Assembly (NCBI GenBank): GCA_947561585.1
Contig: CANNZV010000331.1
Location: 1-64,000 of the forward strand
DNA length: 64,000 nucleotides
Source of the DNA: Caprella mutica
Taxonomy: Eukaryota > Arthropoda > Malacostraca > Amphipoda > Caprellidae
Reading direction: 5' to 3'
The notes beneath the pieces were generated by a model, which did not search any database, was not told the DNA's origin, and worked only from the letters and a program-made list of their open reading frames with translations. Position numbers and translations under genes: made by a program. Below, piece by piece: positions 38,572-50,165 of the stretch (position 1 is its first letter; every line of letters starts with the position of its first letter).

Positions 38572-39169
38572 TATATTACTAATATAGCAGTTTTGGCTAC
38601 GGGACATGCATCCGCAGTTAGGCTGCGCGCTAGGCAAATAGGAACAGATGCCCAAAGTAGTTTGCCCCCCCCCCCACGCCCCCAAAGCGGTCAGTTTGGC
38701 TCCCACGCTACGCTCTCGCTGCTCCTTGACTGCCGTTGTGACTCCTCGGATCGGCTTACCCGCTGCCTGAAACCTATTCCCATTTTCAATTGGGAAGAAC
38801 TGTACTACAGGTATATATCTAAGTCTACGGATGTAGCACATCTAAGTTTCAATTTGGAAGTAATCTAATCAAAATGAAACGACTTCCTAACGTCCCTTTT
38901 CCTACTCTCGACTCTTTGGGATTTATATAAGAACCAAACTTTCTACCGATTGCCAATAGAAAAGTTTGTGCTCCTTCTTTCTATTTCCAATTGATTTATT
39001 AGATCTAATACATTGAGACACACACGGAAAACTTATTTCCTTTCTAGTTATTCACTTTAGGACAAATTATTTTGTATCTCATAAAATGATAATTCAGTCA
39101 CTCTTGCCTAGTTTAAAGATAAGTTAATTAATCGAATTACTAAGTACGATATATCAGGTAGCAATGTTT

Positions 39170-39325
39170 CTCAGGCAACATTGTTCCAATATTGGCAATG
39201 TTGTGAGCATTTTCGAGCAATGTTTTAGGTATATTCGTACAACTTAATAACAATATTCGAGCAATGTTGTAGGTATATTCGGGCAACATAATAACAATAT
39301 TCGACCAATGTTGCCCCGGAAAACA
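39170..39325. repeat. Short tandem repeat of GAGCAATGTTGTAGGTATATTC type
   Basis: Three to four imperfect units of about 55-60 bp containing AATATTCGAGCAATGTTGTA and GGTATATTCGGGCAACATAA. The flanking CAGGCAACATTG and CAATGTTGCCCCGG words are inverted to each other, so the block may also form a hairpin. Confidence 0.65.
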
Positions 39326-41932
39326 GTGTTATGAGAGCATTTCTCAAATATTGGAATTGAATAGCATAATATTATTTATTAAATTTGACTGTATTGCTTC
39401 TTTAAATAGGAAAATTAATCACATTTATCTATTAAATAATATAAGATAACTATAAATTCCTTACCTCTCACCATTCATGTCACTTTTTCCCAGGTATCAT
39501 GAAATAGATTATTCTGCTTAATAAGGTGAGTGGAATAGGGTCTACCAATTACCTGGAGGTAAGTCTAAGGTAACCATTACCTGATTGAATGAGACTGAGT
39601 CCTGGGGATGCGAAGCTAAATATCAAATTAGACAGCAATGGTGTGGGGGTTTGGTACTCTTCGGAGTTTATCTTCATTCAGTAGCACTCTGTTGTAGATA
39701 ACACTAGCCACAATATTTGAGATAATGATTTCAATGATATATATAATAAATATTGTCAATCAGAACTAGATACTTTAACGTTTATTTTCATAATTAATAT
39801 TGTGCAATAAATTTTTTTAATCAATACAGTCAACCTTATTAAATCTTATTAAACAATTCAGATGAGAAGTAAAATATCGAAAATAGAACATCAATTTCCA
39901 TTAATCTTCTGTAAAGTCATGTGCGTTGTATTACAAAAAAAAAGAAGAAGATTGAGGATAGAGTTAAAAATTTCAACAGTCTATTCATTTATTCTTGCAT
40001 AATACTCTTTAACCCCAGAGATATACGGTCAATGTTTAGGTTGGAATTATTGTGTTTATTTTTGGTACAATGTAAAATTTTAAATCTGATTTTTACATTT
40101 CGAAGCTGTGCAGTATGCACATATATCAATTTATGGTAAAAGTAACAAACTGTTTCAGTTTATGGTGTGCGAAAATAACATAAATTTATTCGTATTATGT
40201 TCTATTATTTTTGAATATAAGAGCAGGTTCTTATTCATTAAATATATTTTTAATTTTTTTTAGATTATTTAATTCGCATTAAACATAGATAACACATTTT
40301 TTATTTAATATTTATTGAATCAAAGTCAAGCTGAAATCTAAAGTTCCATTTTTGACTTTATACGTTACGTAAAATAAGCTTACAAATATCTAACGGTATT
40401 ATATTACCTGCAGAATAACACGAAATTATAAAGTCCTAAAATATTGAATTAGTATGAAAAACTGAAACATTTTTAATTGTTTGTACATGGAAAGTACGAC
40501 GATGTGATAAATTTTACACAAGTAGATTAACCTGTTAAGTATAATTTCAGACTAACCTCAATAATATTGTTGTATTTGTTTAAACGGATGTTTATTTAGA
40601 TTATTTCATCAAAAAGGACTCATCAAAATATTAAGGAAAGTGTGATAGCAGGAATTTTCATTCCATTTTTACTACTATTACTTCAATTATTAAAGCTTCA
40701 CAAGCGTGTATTTTATAAAAAGTTTATTCTGTGTTGTATTTTGTACTCATGACTTCAAAGTCTTTGCTAAATTCATTAAACATCAAATTTCTTGTGTCTA
40801 AACCTTAAGAAAAAAATCATTATTGCAGAATATTGATTGGATAACATGATCGAATTACCAGAAAAAAACTGAAATACCTTAAAATTTGAGGATTTAGTTA
40901 TGAGATGAACCGTGAAACACTGAAAAGTAACAAAAAATTCTGTAATCACTTAATTAGTAGTTTGTTGTAAACAATATAGAAACTAAGCGGTTAGACACAG
41001 ACGAAATTGAACAAATTCTAGTAATTTCTGATAAATGATTAGACATCGAAGAAAAGATTCCAATGATTAAATTTGCGATATTCTTCCATTTTGCCTCCAA
41101 ACTGATGAGGTACGTGCCTTTGACTGATATCATTTTTGCAATGGATAATAATTACTTCTCAAATTATTTTTACAAGTACAGTACCTGTTGTTCAGTCAGT
41201 GAGAAATCAATTAATATAATGGGTTTAAAATTGTATACATATACATATCCAATAAATTCAATTAATCAAAAATATTAGTTTTTACTTTTTAGGTTCAAAA
41301 CTATTATATTTTCAATTATTAATTTTTGTGTGACACTCGTATCAATGATACTGCTGCAAATTACTTGTTTTTCTTTTCAATTATTGTTTCTTTGATTTTT
41401 CTCTTATTTACACCAACTTCATGAGGCGCTGTTGATAGAATGACTGTTTAACCCATTTTGTGACACACGGACAGACGGACGGACGCGGCTCTTATTATAT
41501 ATAGTATACATGTATATGTAGATATAATTTGAGTAACATGAAAATCTAAAAAAATTATAATTATTGATACTTTGGTGCATACCGATATTAACTTTTAACC
41601 ATATTTCTGTAACAGTTTTTATATCACTCATAATTCTTATCAAAATGGCGAAACTGAAAGTTAAATGCAAAACTGATTTAAAATACAACAACAAATACCC
41701 AGTGAGTTAATTATCGTGCGTGTACTGAAAATTGTATTAAAAATTTTTCCACTGCTCCATCATAAATTATTTTATAGGTAAACTAATATTGAATCTGTAA
41801 CGAGGAAAGAGGAAAAATAGTTATTTCATAGTTTACTACAACTTTCCTTAGTAAGATTTTATTTCAGTGAAGCTCCTTAAACGAAGTACTAACAGTGTAG
41901 GTACTTCTAAACTCACCCACTGGAAACCAAAC
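39326..41932. other. AT-rich spacer, no gene seen
   Basis: No domain-bearing frames. A GACGGAC simple repeat lies at about 41469-41486 (ACGGACAGACGGACGGACG). The GC-richer patch near 39590-39710 has no sustained frame. Confidence 0.55.
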
Positions 41933-42067
41933 GAAGTGATGAAATTATGTAATGAATAGTGATTGCGGATATTACAAATGAAGTGATGAAATTATGTAAT
42001 GAATAGCGGGAGCGGATGTTACAAATGAAGTGATGAAATTATGTAATGAATAGCGGGAGCGGATATT
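41933..42067. repeat. 47-bp tandem repeat, about 3 copies
   Basis: GAAGTGATGAAATTATGTAA begins at 41933, 41980 and 42027, an exact 47-bp period. The inner part varies between AATAGTGATTGCGG and AATAGCGGGAGCGG. Confidence 0.93.
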
Positions 42068-44071
42068 CCAATTGGAATTTCAATTACAGCTCGTCTGCAG
42101 CATCCAATGAGAATATCTCTCGCCTAATGCCCTGTAGCTGATATTAGTCCAATTAATCATAGCATCGCAGGATTAGTGCTCGTTGACTGCTTATCACATC
42201 ACTGTACTTCAACTAATTAGAGCTTATGGTGAGGGAGAGATAAAGTAATTAAATATAGGTTGAATATTGTGAATATTGGATATATCTCGTTTATCACAGT
42301 TAAAAATGAGATGTCTATCTGCGTTGATTTTAAGCTGTTATTTTTTTGTAAAGTGCTTACAATTTATTCATAATTCCATGAGATAACTTTTAAATAACAA
42401 TTCAACTTGTAAGTTTTATTCAGTTTTGACATTTTCCAAATGTCTGCATCACAACCTTTCTTGCAGAAAAAAGTAAATTTGATTTACGACTCACAGAGCC
42501 TAACTTTGCCCCTAATACGAGCACTCTAATTTGTCCATTCTGGAAACTTTAGTCGCGTTTCAACACTCATTCACCGATGAGAGAAGTTTGTTCACCATCA
42601 ATCACTTCACTACTATAAGGCTTTGGCTGTTGTTAAATCGTTTTAGTTAATAAGGGAACGTGGAAGGAAATTGTCACTCTCAGTATCCGGAAATTGAGAT
42701 TTAAAAAGGTTGTGAGACAATTTGACCTTTAGAAATCTTTGATTGATCCTTCATGACGTTTGTCCAAGAGTGAATTTTCAAATATTGCAATTTTTCCTAT
42801 GGTTACATTTGTTACTCTTTGAAGACGTCTTTATGACGATTTATCAAAAAAATACCAAAATGTCGATAAATATTCCTTTTTATCGCAATCATACTCAGTC
42901 TGTCTGCAAGAAATTGGCACCCCATCAATCTCTCCAATTCTCGTAAATTCTCGTTGTTGTGAGAGGTGCAACTTCGTGACCTCCATAATGCAGAATTCTT
43001 AGGCGGAGTCGCCGTTATCAATGACTAAGCCGTTTACCAGATAACATTTTTTCTTTATTATTATGCAAATAGTTTAAAGACTGTCCAAAGTGAAGTTGGT
43101 ATGCTGAAATATATTTGAGTTAAACTGAAGAATTATTTCAGAGCTTCAAATAATTCTTAAAATAACATTATTTCCACTCTATTTCTATATCTCCTAAATT
43201 GTGAGTATCAGAGGGCTTAATTTGCTTATTTTTCACCTTTCGGAAATCATATTAAATTTAGGAATTGAAAGCTAAGGCATTTAAATCATCAATTTTTTGC
43301 GTGTTTAATTCTTTGTAATTATCTCAAAAACAAGTGGATGGATTAGATGAAATTTGTTTGTATCATTGATAATATTGGATTATTCGAAAAATCACTTTTT
43401 TAGCTGTGCCAATTTTTCTTTATTTTTTCGGGTTAAATTTTAAATCTAGATTTAAACACGTAGCTACCGACACTTTTGGGAATAAAAAAACCGTTATTGT
43501 GATATTTTAGTAGAATGCTAATTCCAAATAAGAAATAAGAATACTAATTATATAAGAATACTAATAATATTTCAAATTATATCTATGATAACTTGAATAT
43601 AAAATATAATTAAATCCAAGCAAATGAAGTAGTTGAACAATATCCATATTATTAATGACCTTACATTCTATCTAATACAAAGTAACATTATAATATAGAT
43701 AACATAAAACGCCAGAGTCGTGCGTGACGTAATATCTTGCCAAGCCACTTTGACAAAATATCTCGAGAAAGTAGAACTTTAATCTACGGAAGAGACTCCC
43801 TCTCTTGTCAACCTCATTATTGAAGCAGAGAGGGTAGACATGCTACAGCTTCTCCAGGAATATTTATTTACTCTTATTATACTAATAGCTAAAGTATTGT
43901 GTTTTCTACCAACATTTCGACCAAATACAGGAAAATAATCTTAATATCAATTATCTTCTTTGTACATATTATGTATATACGGTTCGATACTTTTTAACTA
44001 TATACAATAGATTATATTACTAAACTAAATATTTACTCTGAGAGCACCATACTATTTATTTAGTTACTTCA
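42068..44071. other. Spacer, no gene identified
   Basis: The segment 42080-42230 is GC-richer than average, with homeodomain-type words such as CCAATTAATCATAG, and could be a regulatory element; I cannot show it. The antisense frames near 42743-43021 have no domain. Confidence 0.4.
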
Positions 44072-44632
44072 CCCTGGAACTATCAGTGTGCCTGAGAGAC
44101 TTGTCCCGGAGGAAATAACATTTTACTTTTAGATATTGACTCAAGTTGCTGGAAATTTAGGTTTGGTATAGGTTAACCCCCTTTAGCGCAATTACTAAAA
44201 TTAAGACCTATTTAAACAAAATCAATGAACATTTTCAACATGAAAATGTTCAACACAAAATCAACATGCTCAGTTTTCATTTAGTTTCATAACATTTTAT
44301 CACCATGCATAAATCAAGACCTCTGGTGAAATACATGCGCTGCTAAATTCTAATATTCCTATAAGTGATGTTCCTCGTGTATTAAAAAAGGTGACGCTTT
44401 AGCAATTGTATTTCATATGGGCTCCAGAGGCCCACTTCATTAAAAATAATGTAAAACAAATTAGAAAAAATACTGCGGAATTATTTTCGCAGATAATTAT
44501 ACGACGATTGAATACTTCGTAGACAATGAGAGTCAAAGAGAAGTTTCAACAAATTGAGTCAAGTAGTTTTCAAATTATGTATCACTATTTAAAACCTGAC
44601 TGGGCCTCTGAGGCACGCTTGTCGCTCCAGGG
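44072..44632. mobile_element. piggyBac-like MITE, CCCTGGARC family
   Basis: The tips read inward CCCTGGAACTATCAGTGTGC and CCCTGGAGCGACAAGCGTGC, followed by CTSAGAG. TTAA lies outside the right tip (44633-44636), while the left flank is TTCA, one change from TTAA. The CCC tips and TTAA target indicate a piggyBac-type element of 561 bp. No transposase fragment is evident. Confidence 0.72.
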
Positions 44633-44699
44633 TTAAATATGTTCAATTTTACAATGCGGTAGTAATTTATTTTTCAAACTCTAATAAATTTTCTCGCAG

Positions 44700-44777
44700 C
44701 TGATGAGTTTGATGTACGATGCTCTCCATCATATGATTGATGGTGATGAAGAACAGGGAAATGAAAGCGAGAGATGA
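44700..44777 (+). CDS. Candidate terminal coding exon, unidentified gene
   Basis: A strong acceptor, AAATTTTCTCGCAG, ends at 44699. It is followed by a 26-codon frame ending at TGA (44775-44777). The peptide is LMSLMYDALHHMIDGDEEQG then NESER. It starts amphipathic and ends acidic and hydrophilic, and composition and codon choice look more protein-like than the surroundings. No domain is recognised. It may be the last coding exon of a gene whose earlier exons lie at lower coordinates or outside the window. The short length makes chance a real alternative. It sits between a piggyBac-like MITE and a Tc1 element, so a transposon origin is also possible. Confidence 0.35.
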   Translation: MMSLMYDALHHMIDGDEEQGNESER

Positions 44778-45047
44778 ACTCATTGGCAAATGGTAGCGAT
44801 GGTACTACACTTTTGCTGCTGTTTAGAGAGTGTGAATGGTCTCTGAATATTCACTATCCCTTTGTATATCTAATTTCTTTAATTATAATATTTATTTTTC
44901 CCTCACTCTCCCGCTATTCAATAACACAGAACAGTAGATTATAAATTATCGGTTATTCTCAAATTTAATAGTTAAATAGAGTTTTCTTAGGCTTGTGCAC
45001 ATACAATGTCATAAATGGTATCCAAGATACATACATATGATAATATA

Positions 45048-46585
45048 AACTGCGTCCATCGCTTTATTGCAGATCACTATTTTGTGAATAATTTGAATAA
45101 TATTAATCGTACAGTAGTGAAACTTTGGTCACTGGAAGATTGCTTCTATGATAGTATCTTCCAGAAATATTTTTTTAATCCATTAGAAAATTGGAAAGTT
45201 ATGAACGTTTATGTATTTTGAAGGCATTTTAACTGTCCATCGCTTTATTGCAGCTCTGTGAAAAGGCCAAAAAATGGGCGATTAACTTCTACCGAGAGGG
45301 TAAAAATTGTAACAGGTCCTGCAGAAGGGATGACTCTTCTATATTTAGCTAATGAATTTGAGAGGGATAAGAGAACCATAGTTTTTATTGTGGAAGAACC
45401 CGACACCAACCTAAGGAGAGATGAGGGAACGAGTAGAAGCTTTTTCCCCTCGAAATATGAGAAAACTACCCAGGCAGGCTATAAAACAGCCTCCATTTTC
45501 GACAAGGCTGTCATTGGTTATTCGACCAAACAGTGTCTTAAATGAGACGACAAGGAACGTGGAGCCCATTTCCAGGGCTCCTATGGACAAGACCCAAAAA
45601 GAAAAAGGCATTAGATGTACACAGAATTACATGAAAACAAACTTCCTACTTGTTCTTTTAACAGATGAGGCAAGAGCCACCCTTGATCATCTGGATGGAT
45701 GGGTTAAAGTTTGGATCCTACTGGAGCTGTTTATCCACACTGGTTTCGTCGTCAACAAGGAGGCTGTGGCTTTATGTTTTAAGCGGGCATCAATGGTGAA
45801 ACGTTAATTGACCCTTTCCGAGTACCAGAGGGTGTAAACCTAACAATCCGATCCTACATTGCCTCTTTTGTTGAGTAATTGTTCACTTGGCCTAATAGTT
45901 TTCAATTATCTTGTTGGCAAAAGATGATTTTCTTGCATTACTTCGCACAATCTCATGCTTGAAGTGTTACAACTTCTTTCCCCATATCTCTGGGAATCAA
46001 GTGAGAGACTCTCATGACTTGATTGCCTAGTTCTATGGTCTTAAGCCCCATTGAGCATTTCTGACCGTTTGATTTGAGACATTACATCAGGACTGTTTTG
46101 ACGTAAGACCAATGACAGCCTTGTCAAAAATGGAGGAACTAGTGTCATTTATGACCTGCCTGCGAATTTTCGCATATTTCGAGGGGAAATTCCCTTTCTC
46201 GCACCCTCATCTCTCCTTGGGTTTGTGTCGGGATTTTTCACAAAAGAAACTATTGTTCTCTTAACCCTTCTAAGTTATAAAGCTAAATATAGGAGAGTCA
46301 TCCCTTCTGCAGGACCTGCTATAAATTTTACCCTCTCGGTAGAAGTTAATCACCCATTTTTTGGCCTTTTCACAAAGCTGCAATAAAGCGATGGACAGTT
46401 AAGATGCCTTCAAAATACATAAGCGTTCATAACTTTCTAATTTTTTCATGGATTCAAAAAACATTTCAGCAAAATACTAACATAGAAGCAATCTTCCAGT
46501 AACCAAAGTTTCACTACTGTACGACCAATATTATAAAAAAATAATTCACAAAATAGTGATCTGCAATAAAGCGATGGACGCAGTG
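45048..46585. mobile_element. Palindromised Tc1-like element with IR/DR ends
   Basis: The right tip is CACTGCGTCCATCGCTTTAT next to TA (46586-46587). The left tip AACTGCGTCCATCGCTTTAT follows TA (45046-45047). The word GTCCATCGCTTTATTGCAG occurs twice in each arm, at 45054-45072 and 45235-45253 on the left and inverted at 46378-46396 and 46561-46579 on the right. This gives the inverted-repeat/direct-repeat ends known from some Tc1-like elements. The two arms (about 45048-45545 and 46083-46585) are diverged inverted copies about 500 bp long that both include the 5' part of the transposase gene, so the 5' half was copied in inverse onto the 3' end. Confidence 0.85.
45258..46070 (+). pseudogene. 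Broken Tc1-like transposase
   Basis: The start region reads KRPKNGRLTSTERVKIVTGP then EGMTLLYLANEFERDKRTI, a helix-turn-helix DNA-binding domain. Further on, in another frame, are LTDEARATLDHLDGW (first catalytic Asp) and PFRVPEGVNLTIRSYIASFVE. The next segment, KMIFLHYFAQSHA (about 45922-45960), sits where the family has KMIFMQDNAPSHA, so the second catalytic Asp and its neighbours are lost. A later SPIEHF (about 46050-46067) matches the family's SPDLNPIE segment with the acidic residue. Several frameshifts and stops interrupt it. An inverted, separately diverged copy of its 5' part lies at 46083-46380. A Tc1-type element is clear; I do not assign the DDE spacing class because of indels. Confidence 0.78.
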
Positions 46586-46587
46586 TA

Positions 46588-47493
46588 TTTTTGACTTCAG
46601 TATAGCACATTATTATTAACTTTATCATATTAGCTGTTATTCATTTCATTTCGGATCTGACAAAATTTGACGACCCATGATGAAACCTTTTTCTTTTCAA
46701 GAATAACAAATTGTCCAAATATGTTTCGAAGCGAGATTTTGATATGCTGATTTTAGGATATTTTTTGACATACATGAAATGGCACATAAAACAAACATAT
46801 TTCACGAAAACCTGAATTATCAAAACAGTTTAGTTTTGAAAATACTGACTTTTAAAGTTTTTAAAAGACTCCTACCTAGATGGTCACAAGTACTTACGTT
46901 CTTAACAGATTGTTATCTGGGAAAATTTACCAGGAAAGACATTAATTGTACATCTTTATTAATATTGTAATATGAACTATAGTCTGTTCAGTTTATTTTT
47001 CCACTAATAACCATGCATTCGTGAAACAGGGTTAAGTTTTTTTGTGAAATTCTTTATATTCGTACAAAATATCACACTAGAATCATGTTATCAATATCTC
47101 GAAAACGAAGTATTTTTGGATATTTTGTTGTACCTGAAAAAGTGTTTATTCATGCAAGCTGTTTAATGTTGTCAGATCTTAAATGAAGCATACTTTATAA
47201 TGATTTAATCAAATTAGTTTTTCATTTTCAGAAGACTAAATAACTATTATTATAACGTGTTAACCCTAGTCATGATATGTAACTAAATATTGATTTTTCC
47301 ATTTCAATTACCAAAAACTTGTGACAGACAATTGGACTGCACTTAAATTTATGCATACCTTAGGAATTTTTGCCAAATCAGTAACTCGGTTACTTAATTT
47401 GAGAACCAAGTTTTGTTTCTATTCGCTTAATAACAAGAATATGATACAACGGAGATTTTTCTCTAGTATTGTATTATATTGTGATTAACAATA
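46588..47493. other. AT-rich spacer, no gene seen
   Basis: The frames at 46641-46823 (minus) and 46779-46970 (plus) have no domain. No repeats stand out. Confidence 0.55.
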
Positions 47494-47495
47494 TA

Positions 47496-48774
47496 CAGGG
47501 TCGTGCAGCTAAATTGGGACTAACATAACTTTTTTTAAATTCGCTATTTTGAAAGGCAAATAATGATTATCTGTAATTTTTACTTGTATTTATTTGTTCG
47601 TTATTGTCTAGAGAACAAAATCATTCTATGTGACTACCCTTTGCGTCAATCATTTGGGAGATTCTCGAGCGAAACCGTGAACAACTCCTTTCTACATCCT
47701 CGGGGTCAAGATTAGGAAATGCCCGACGCATGGCGGCCTTCAGTTGACCTTGGATGTGAAGTTACGTTAGACTCTCCCTCAATGACGCCAAACAGCCAAA
47801 AGTCACAAACATTCAGATCTGGGGAGCTGCTGGGCCAAATATCCTTCGGGACCATCAAAGGAAGATTCTCCTTCAGGAAATCCTAAACTTTCTTTGCTCC
47901 ATGCGCGGGCGCAAAGTCTCGAACGAGCATCACTATGAAGGGGTCGTAGCTCCTACGTATCAACGGCATCAAAACATCTTTCAGAATTTTCAAGTACTCC
48001 GCTGTGTCGATTTTAAGAACCACTTCGATGAAATGAGGAGACATCACCTTTCCATCACTTGCGACGGCTGCAAAAACCATCACAGAAGCGGGATTTTTGC
48101 TCTGCATCACAGGAGGAACTTCTGAATGATTGGAGGCAACTACCCGAGTGTTCTTGCGATATGCAACTTCATCAACAACGAACTTTTTCTCGTCAACAAA
48201 AACGCGGACATGTCCTCCTTTGTGTTTCAGATGGTTCAGAAGCTTTAGGCATCTTTCAGCTCTGAGGGCTCTGGAGCGGGTAGTTAGGAGGTTACAGACT
48301 CTCCTTACGTATGACTTCATACCAAGGTCTTCCTTGACTGCCCTGCTGATGGTGCTACGACTCACGCTGCGCTTTTGTGCCAGTTTTGACATCAGCTGGC
48401 TTGGGTCTGACTTCAACGTCCTTTTCAACCCAGCAAGGAATGTTTTGGTTCTCTTTCGATCACTGCGGGACTGTGACGACTTCTCTGAACCTTACCCTCG
48501 TCATCAAAAGCAGCAACAACTCGATAAACAGTCGATTTCGCATAGCCAGTGCTCTTAATAATGTCTGAAACAGAGTTCCCGGCACGTCTCATTTCACATA
48601 TGGTCGTTCTTCGCGCTAATTCCGCCATATTTTAGCGAAATATGCTAGATCTCAATCTGAAATATTGTAGCAAAGGGCTTAAAGATTGTATGTATAAAAG
48701 AATTTAGTCATAGGTTAGAAATTACGGAAGATATGTGCTGTTAAAGTTAGTCCCAATTTAGCTTCACGACCCTG
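47496..48774 (-). mobile_element. Near-complete mariner-type element (DD37D)
   Basis: It is 1279 bp with 29-bp terminal inverted repeats beginning CAGGGTCGTGCAGCTAAATT on the left (47496-47524) and CAGGGTCGTGAAGCTAAATT on the right, read inward (48746-48774). They differ at one position. TA flanks both ends (47494-47495 and 48775-48776). A single degraded transposase gene fills the minus strand. Intact ends and full length suggest a fairly recent insertion that still could be mobilised by a related enzyme. Confidence 0.95.
47621..48628 (-). pseudogene. mariner-type DD37D transposase, frameshifted
   Basis: The start at 48628 gives MAELARRTTICEMRRAGNSV then DIIKSTGYAKSTVYRVVAAF, a helix-turn-helix. 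The frame shifts near 48426 and continues LAQKRSVSRSTISRAVKEDL (second helix-turn-helix) up to 47883. Catalytic residues: first Asp in VFVDEKKF, second in VRDFAPAHG, third in SPDLNVCDFW. There are 37 residues between the last two, placing it with DD37D (maT-type) rather than classical DD34D mariners. A TAG at 47883-47885 interrupts before DFLKENL. A further frameshift near 47750 precedes the C-terminus AAMRRAFPNLDPEDVERSCS then RFRSRISQMIDAKGSHIE, ending at 47621-47623. Total span is 1008 bp, about the expected 335-345 codons. At least two frameshifts and one stop make it inactive. Confidence 0.92.
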
Positions 48775-49037
48775 TATATCTCATATATTCCCTTCATTTC
48801 AATTTGTTGATATAGCTCTAATTCCCTCTCTCTCATAGCTTCATTCATATTATAATTACTAATGAATTAGTCAAACGCATAAATAACTTTAATTCAACTG
48901 AATTTTGTAATCCTAATTAAAACATAAATAGCATTTACATTCTTATTTAATTTATTGTAGTTTTAAACTGGCTGCTAATCAAGATTTCAATCAGTGCATT
49001 GCATCGTTTATTTTATTGTTGGAGTTGATTTCATTGG

Positions 49038-49690
49038 TGAAAGTGTACTAAAGTTGCGTATAATTAGTCAATAGGAAGCTGAAAATGAACTAAAGTTGCG
49101 TATAATTAGTCAATAGGAAGCTGAAAATGAACTAAAGTTGCGTATAATTAGTCAATGGGAAGCTGAAAGTGAAATAAAGTTGCATATAATTAGTCAATAG
49201 GAAGCTGAAAATGAACTAAAGTTGCGTATAATTAGTCAATGGGAAGCTGAAAGTGAAATAAAGTTGCATATAATTAGTCAATAGGAAGCTGAAAATGAAC
49301 TAAAGTTGCGTATAATTAGTCAATGGGAAGCTGAAAGTGAAATAAAGTTGCATATAATTAGTAAATAGGAAGCTGAAAATGAACTAAAGTTGCGTGTAAT
49401 TAGTCAATGGGAAGCTGAAAGTGAACTAAAGTTGCGTATAATTAGTCAATAGGAAGCTGAAAATGAACTAAAGTTGCGTATGATTAGTCAATTGGAAGCA
49501 AAAAATGAACTAAAGTTGCGTATAATTAGTCAATGGGAAGATAGAATTGAACTAAAGTTGCGTATAATTAGTCAATGGGAAGATAAAAATGAACTAAAGT
49601 TGCGTATAATTAGTCAATGGGAAGATAAAAATGAACTAAAGTTGCGTATAATTAGTCAATGGGAAGATAAAATTGAACTAAAACTCTAAT
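49038..49690. repeat. 42-bp minisatellite, about 15 copies
   Basis: The unit is GAACTAAAGTTGCGTATAAT, then TAGTCAATRGGAAGCTGAAA and AT, repeating every 42 bp. Early and middle copies alternate two forms (GCGTATAATTAGTCAATAGG and GCATATAATTAGTCAATGGG with GTGAAATAAAG). The last five copies share GAAGATAAAAATGAAC. Since 42 is a multiple of three, the last five copies read open (ELKLRIISQWEDKN), but earlier copies have TAG in that frame. I treat it as non-coding. Confidence 0.96.
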
Positions 49691-49950
49691 ACTGAAACAT
49701 CAATGAACTGAGCCTTTCAAATTTTTCAGGATTATAAAACAGATTTATGCATTGCTCCTGTTTATGTTTTACTGTTAATCAAGTAATGACAGAAATTACA
49801 GTTTTAATTAGAAATGGTTTGGAAAAATTTTGTGTTATTTCTTCGTACTTGAATTAAAAATTATTAGTTATTATTAGTCGTATAAATATTTCAAATTTAA
49901 ATAATACTACAGAAGTTTATTGATATATTAATATTTATTATTTAATCCTT

Positions 49951-50165
49951 TACGACCATGTATGTCATATTAGTCACATGAAAAATAGAGGACCGTACTG
50001 TGAAAAATTGTATGTCTGTAGCCTAGTAACGAATGTGATCATCTCGTTACATGTTAAAAAAAATCAGGAGAACTCAAAACTAATTAAAATATGTACATAT
50101 ATTAACCATTATTATTAACTGGACACATTGGAAGTTTATTAAATCTTAACTTTTGAAAATTAATT
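49951..50165 (+). repeat. Dispersed repeat with CCTTTACGACC end, copy 1
   Basis: It begins TTTAATCCTTTACGACC and contains AAAATAGAGGACCGTACTGT and AGCCTAGTAACGAATGTGAT. The latter parts recur at 59573-59784. The CTTTACGACC end beside TTAA hints at a piggyBac-type element. The right boundary is not clear. Confidence 0.6.

Larger units (their letters stand above)
36618..38868. mobile_element. Long inverted-repeat element with two foldbacks nested in it
   Basis: The left arm (about 36618-36945) is the imperfect reverse complement of the right arm (37712-37779 joined to 38580-38868). Shared words include CAGATCGCATACC, AACTAGCACC, GTGGCTACGGGCCGTGCATC against TTGGCTACGGGACATGCATC, CGCTAGGCAAATAGGA and CCCAATTGAAAAT. 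The arms are GC-rich, so they give open frames (36609-36896 minus, 38461-38868 plus, 38425-38841 minus) whose translations align with each other, but I recognise no protein. The interior holds foldback element 3; foldback element 4 splits the right arm. Confidence 0.78.

Noticed and set aside
38425..38868. 135-138 codon frames on both strands
   Set aside because: They span the foldback 4 array and the GC-rich arm of the host inverted repeat. The arms' translations align only because the DNA is an inverted duplicate.
42671..42780. Possible third ACACTCACAGTAC MITE (TGTCACTCTCAGTATCCGGA)
   Set aside because: Only the left tip is similar; I could not find a convincing inverted right end.
45815..45835. 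CCGAGTACCAGAGGGTGTA resembling the MITE right tip
   Set aside because: It lies inside the Tc1 transposase and encodes the conserved FRVPEGV segment, so the likeness is coincidental.
47901..48568. Plus-strand frames of 63-142 codons opposite the mariner transposase
   Set aside because: Antisense shadows of the transposase on the minus strand, which has clear motifs and matching terminal repeats.
49474..49689. 71-codon frame of ELKLRIISQWEDKN repeats
   Set aside because: Only the last five 42-bp units are open; earlier units of the same array have in-frame TAG.
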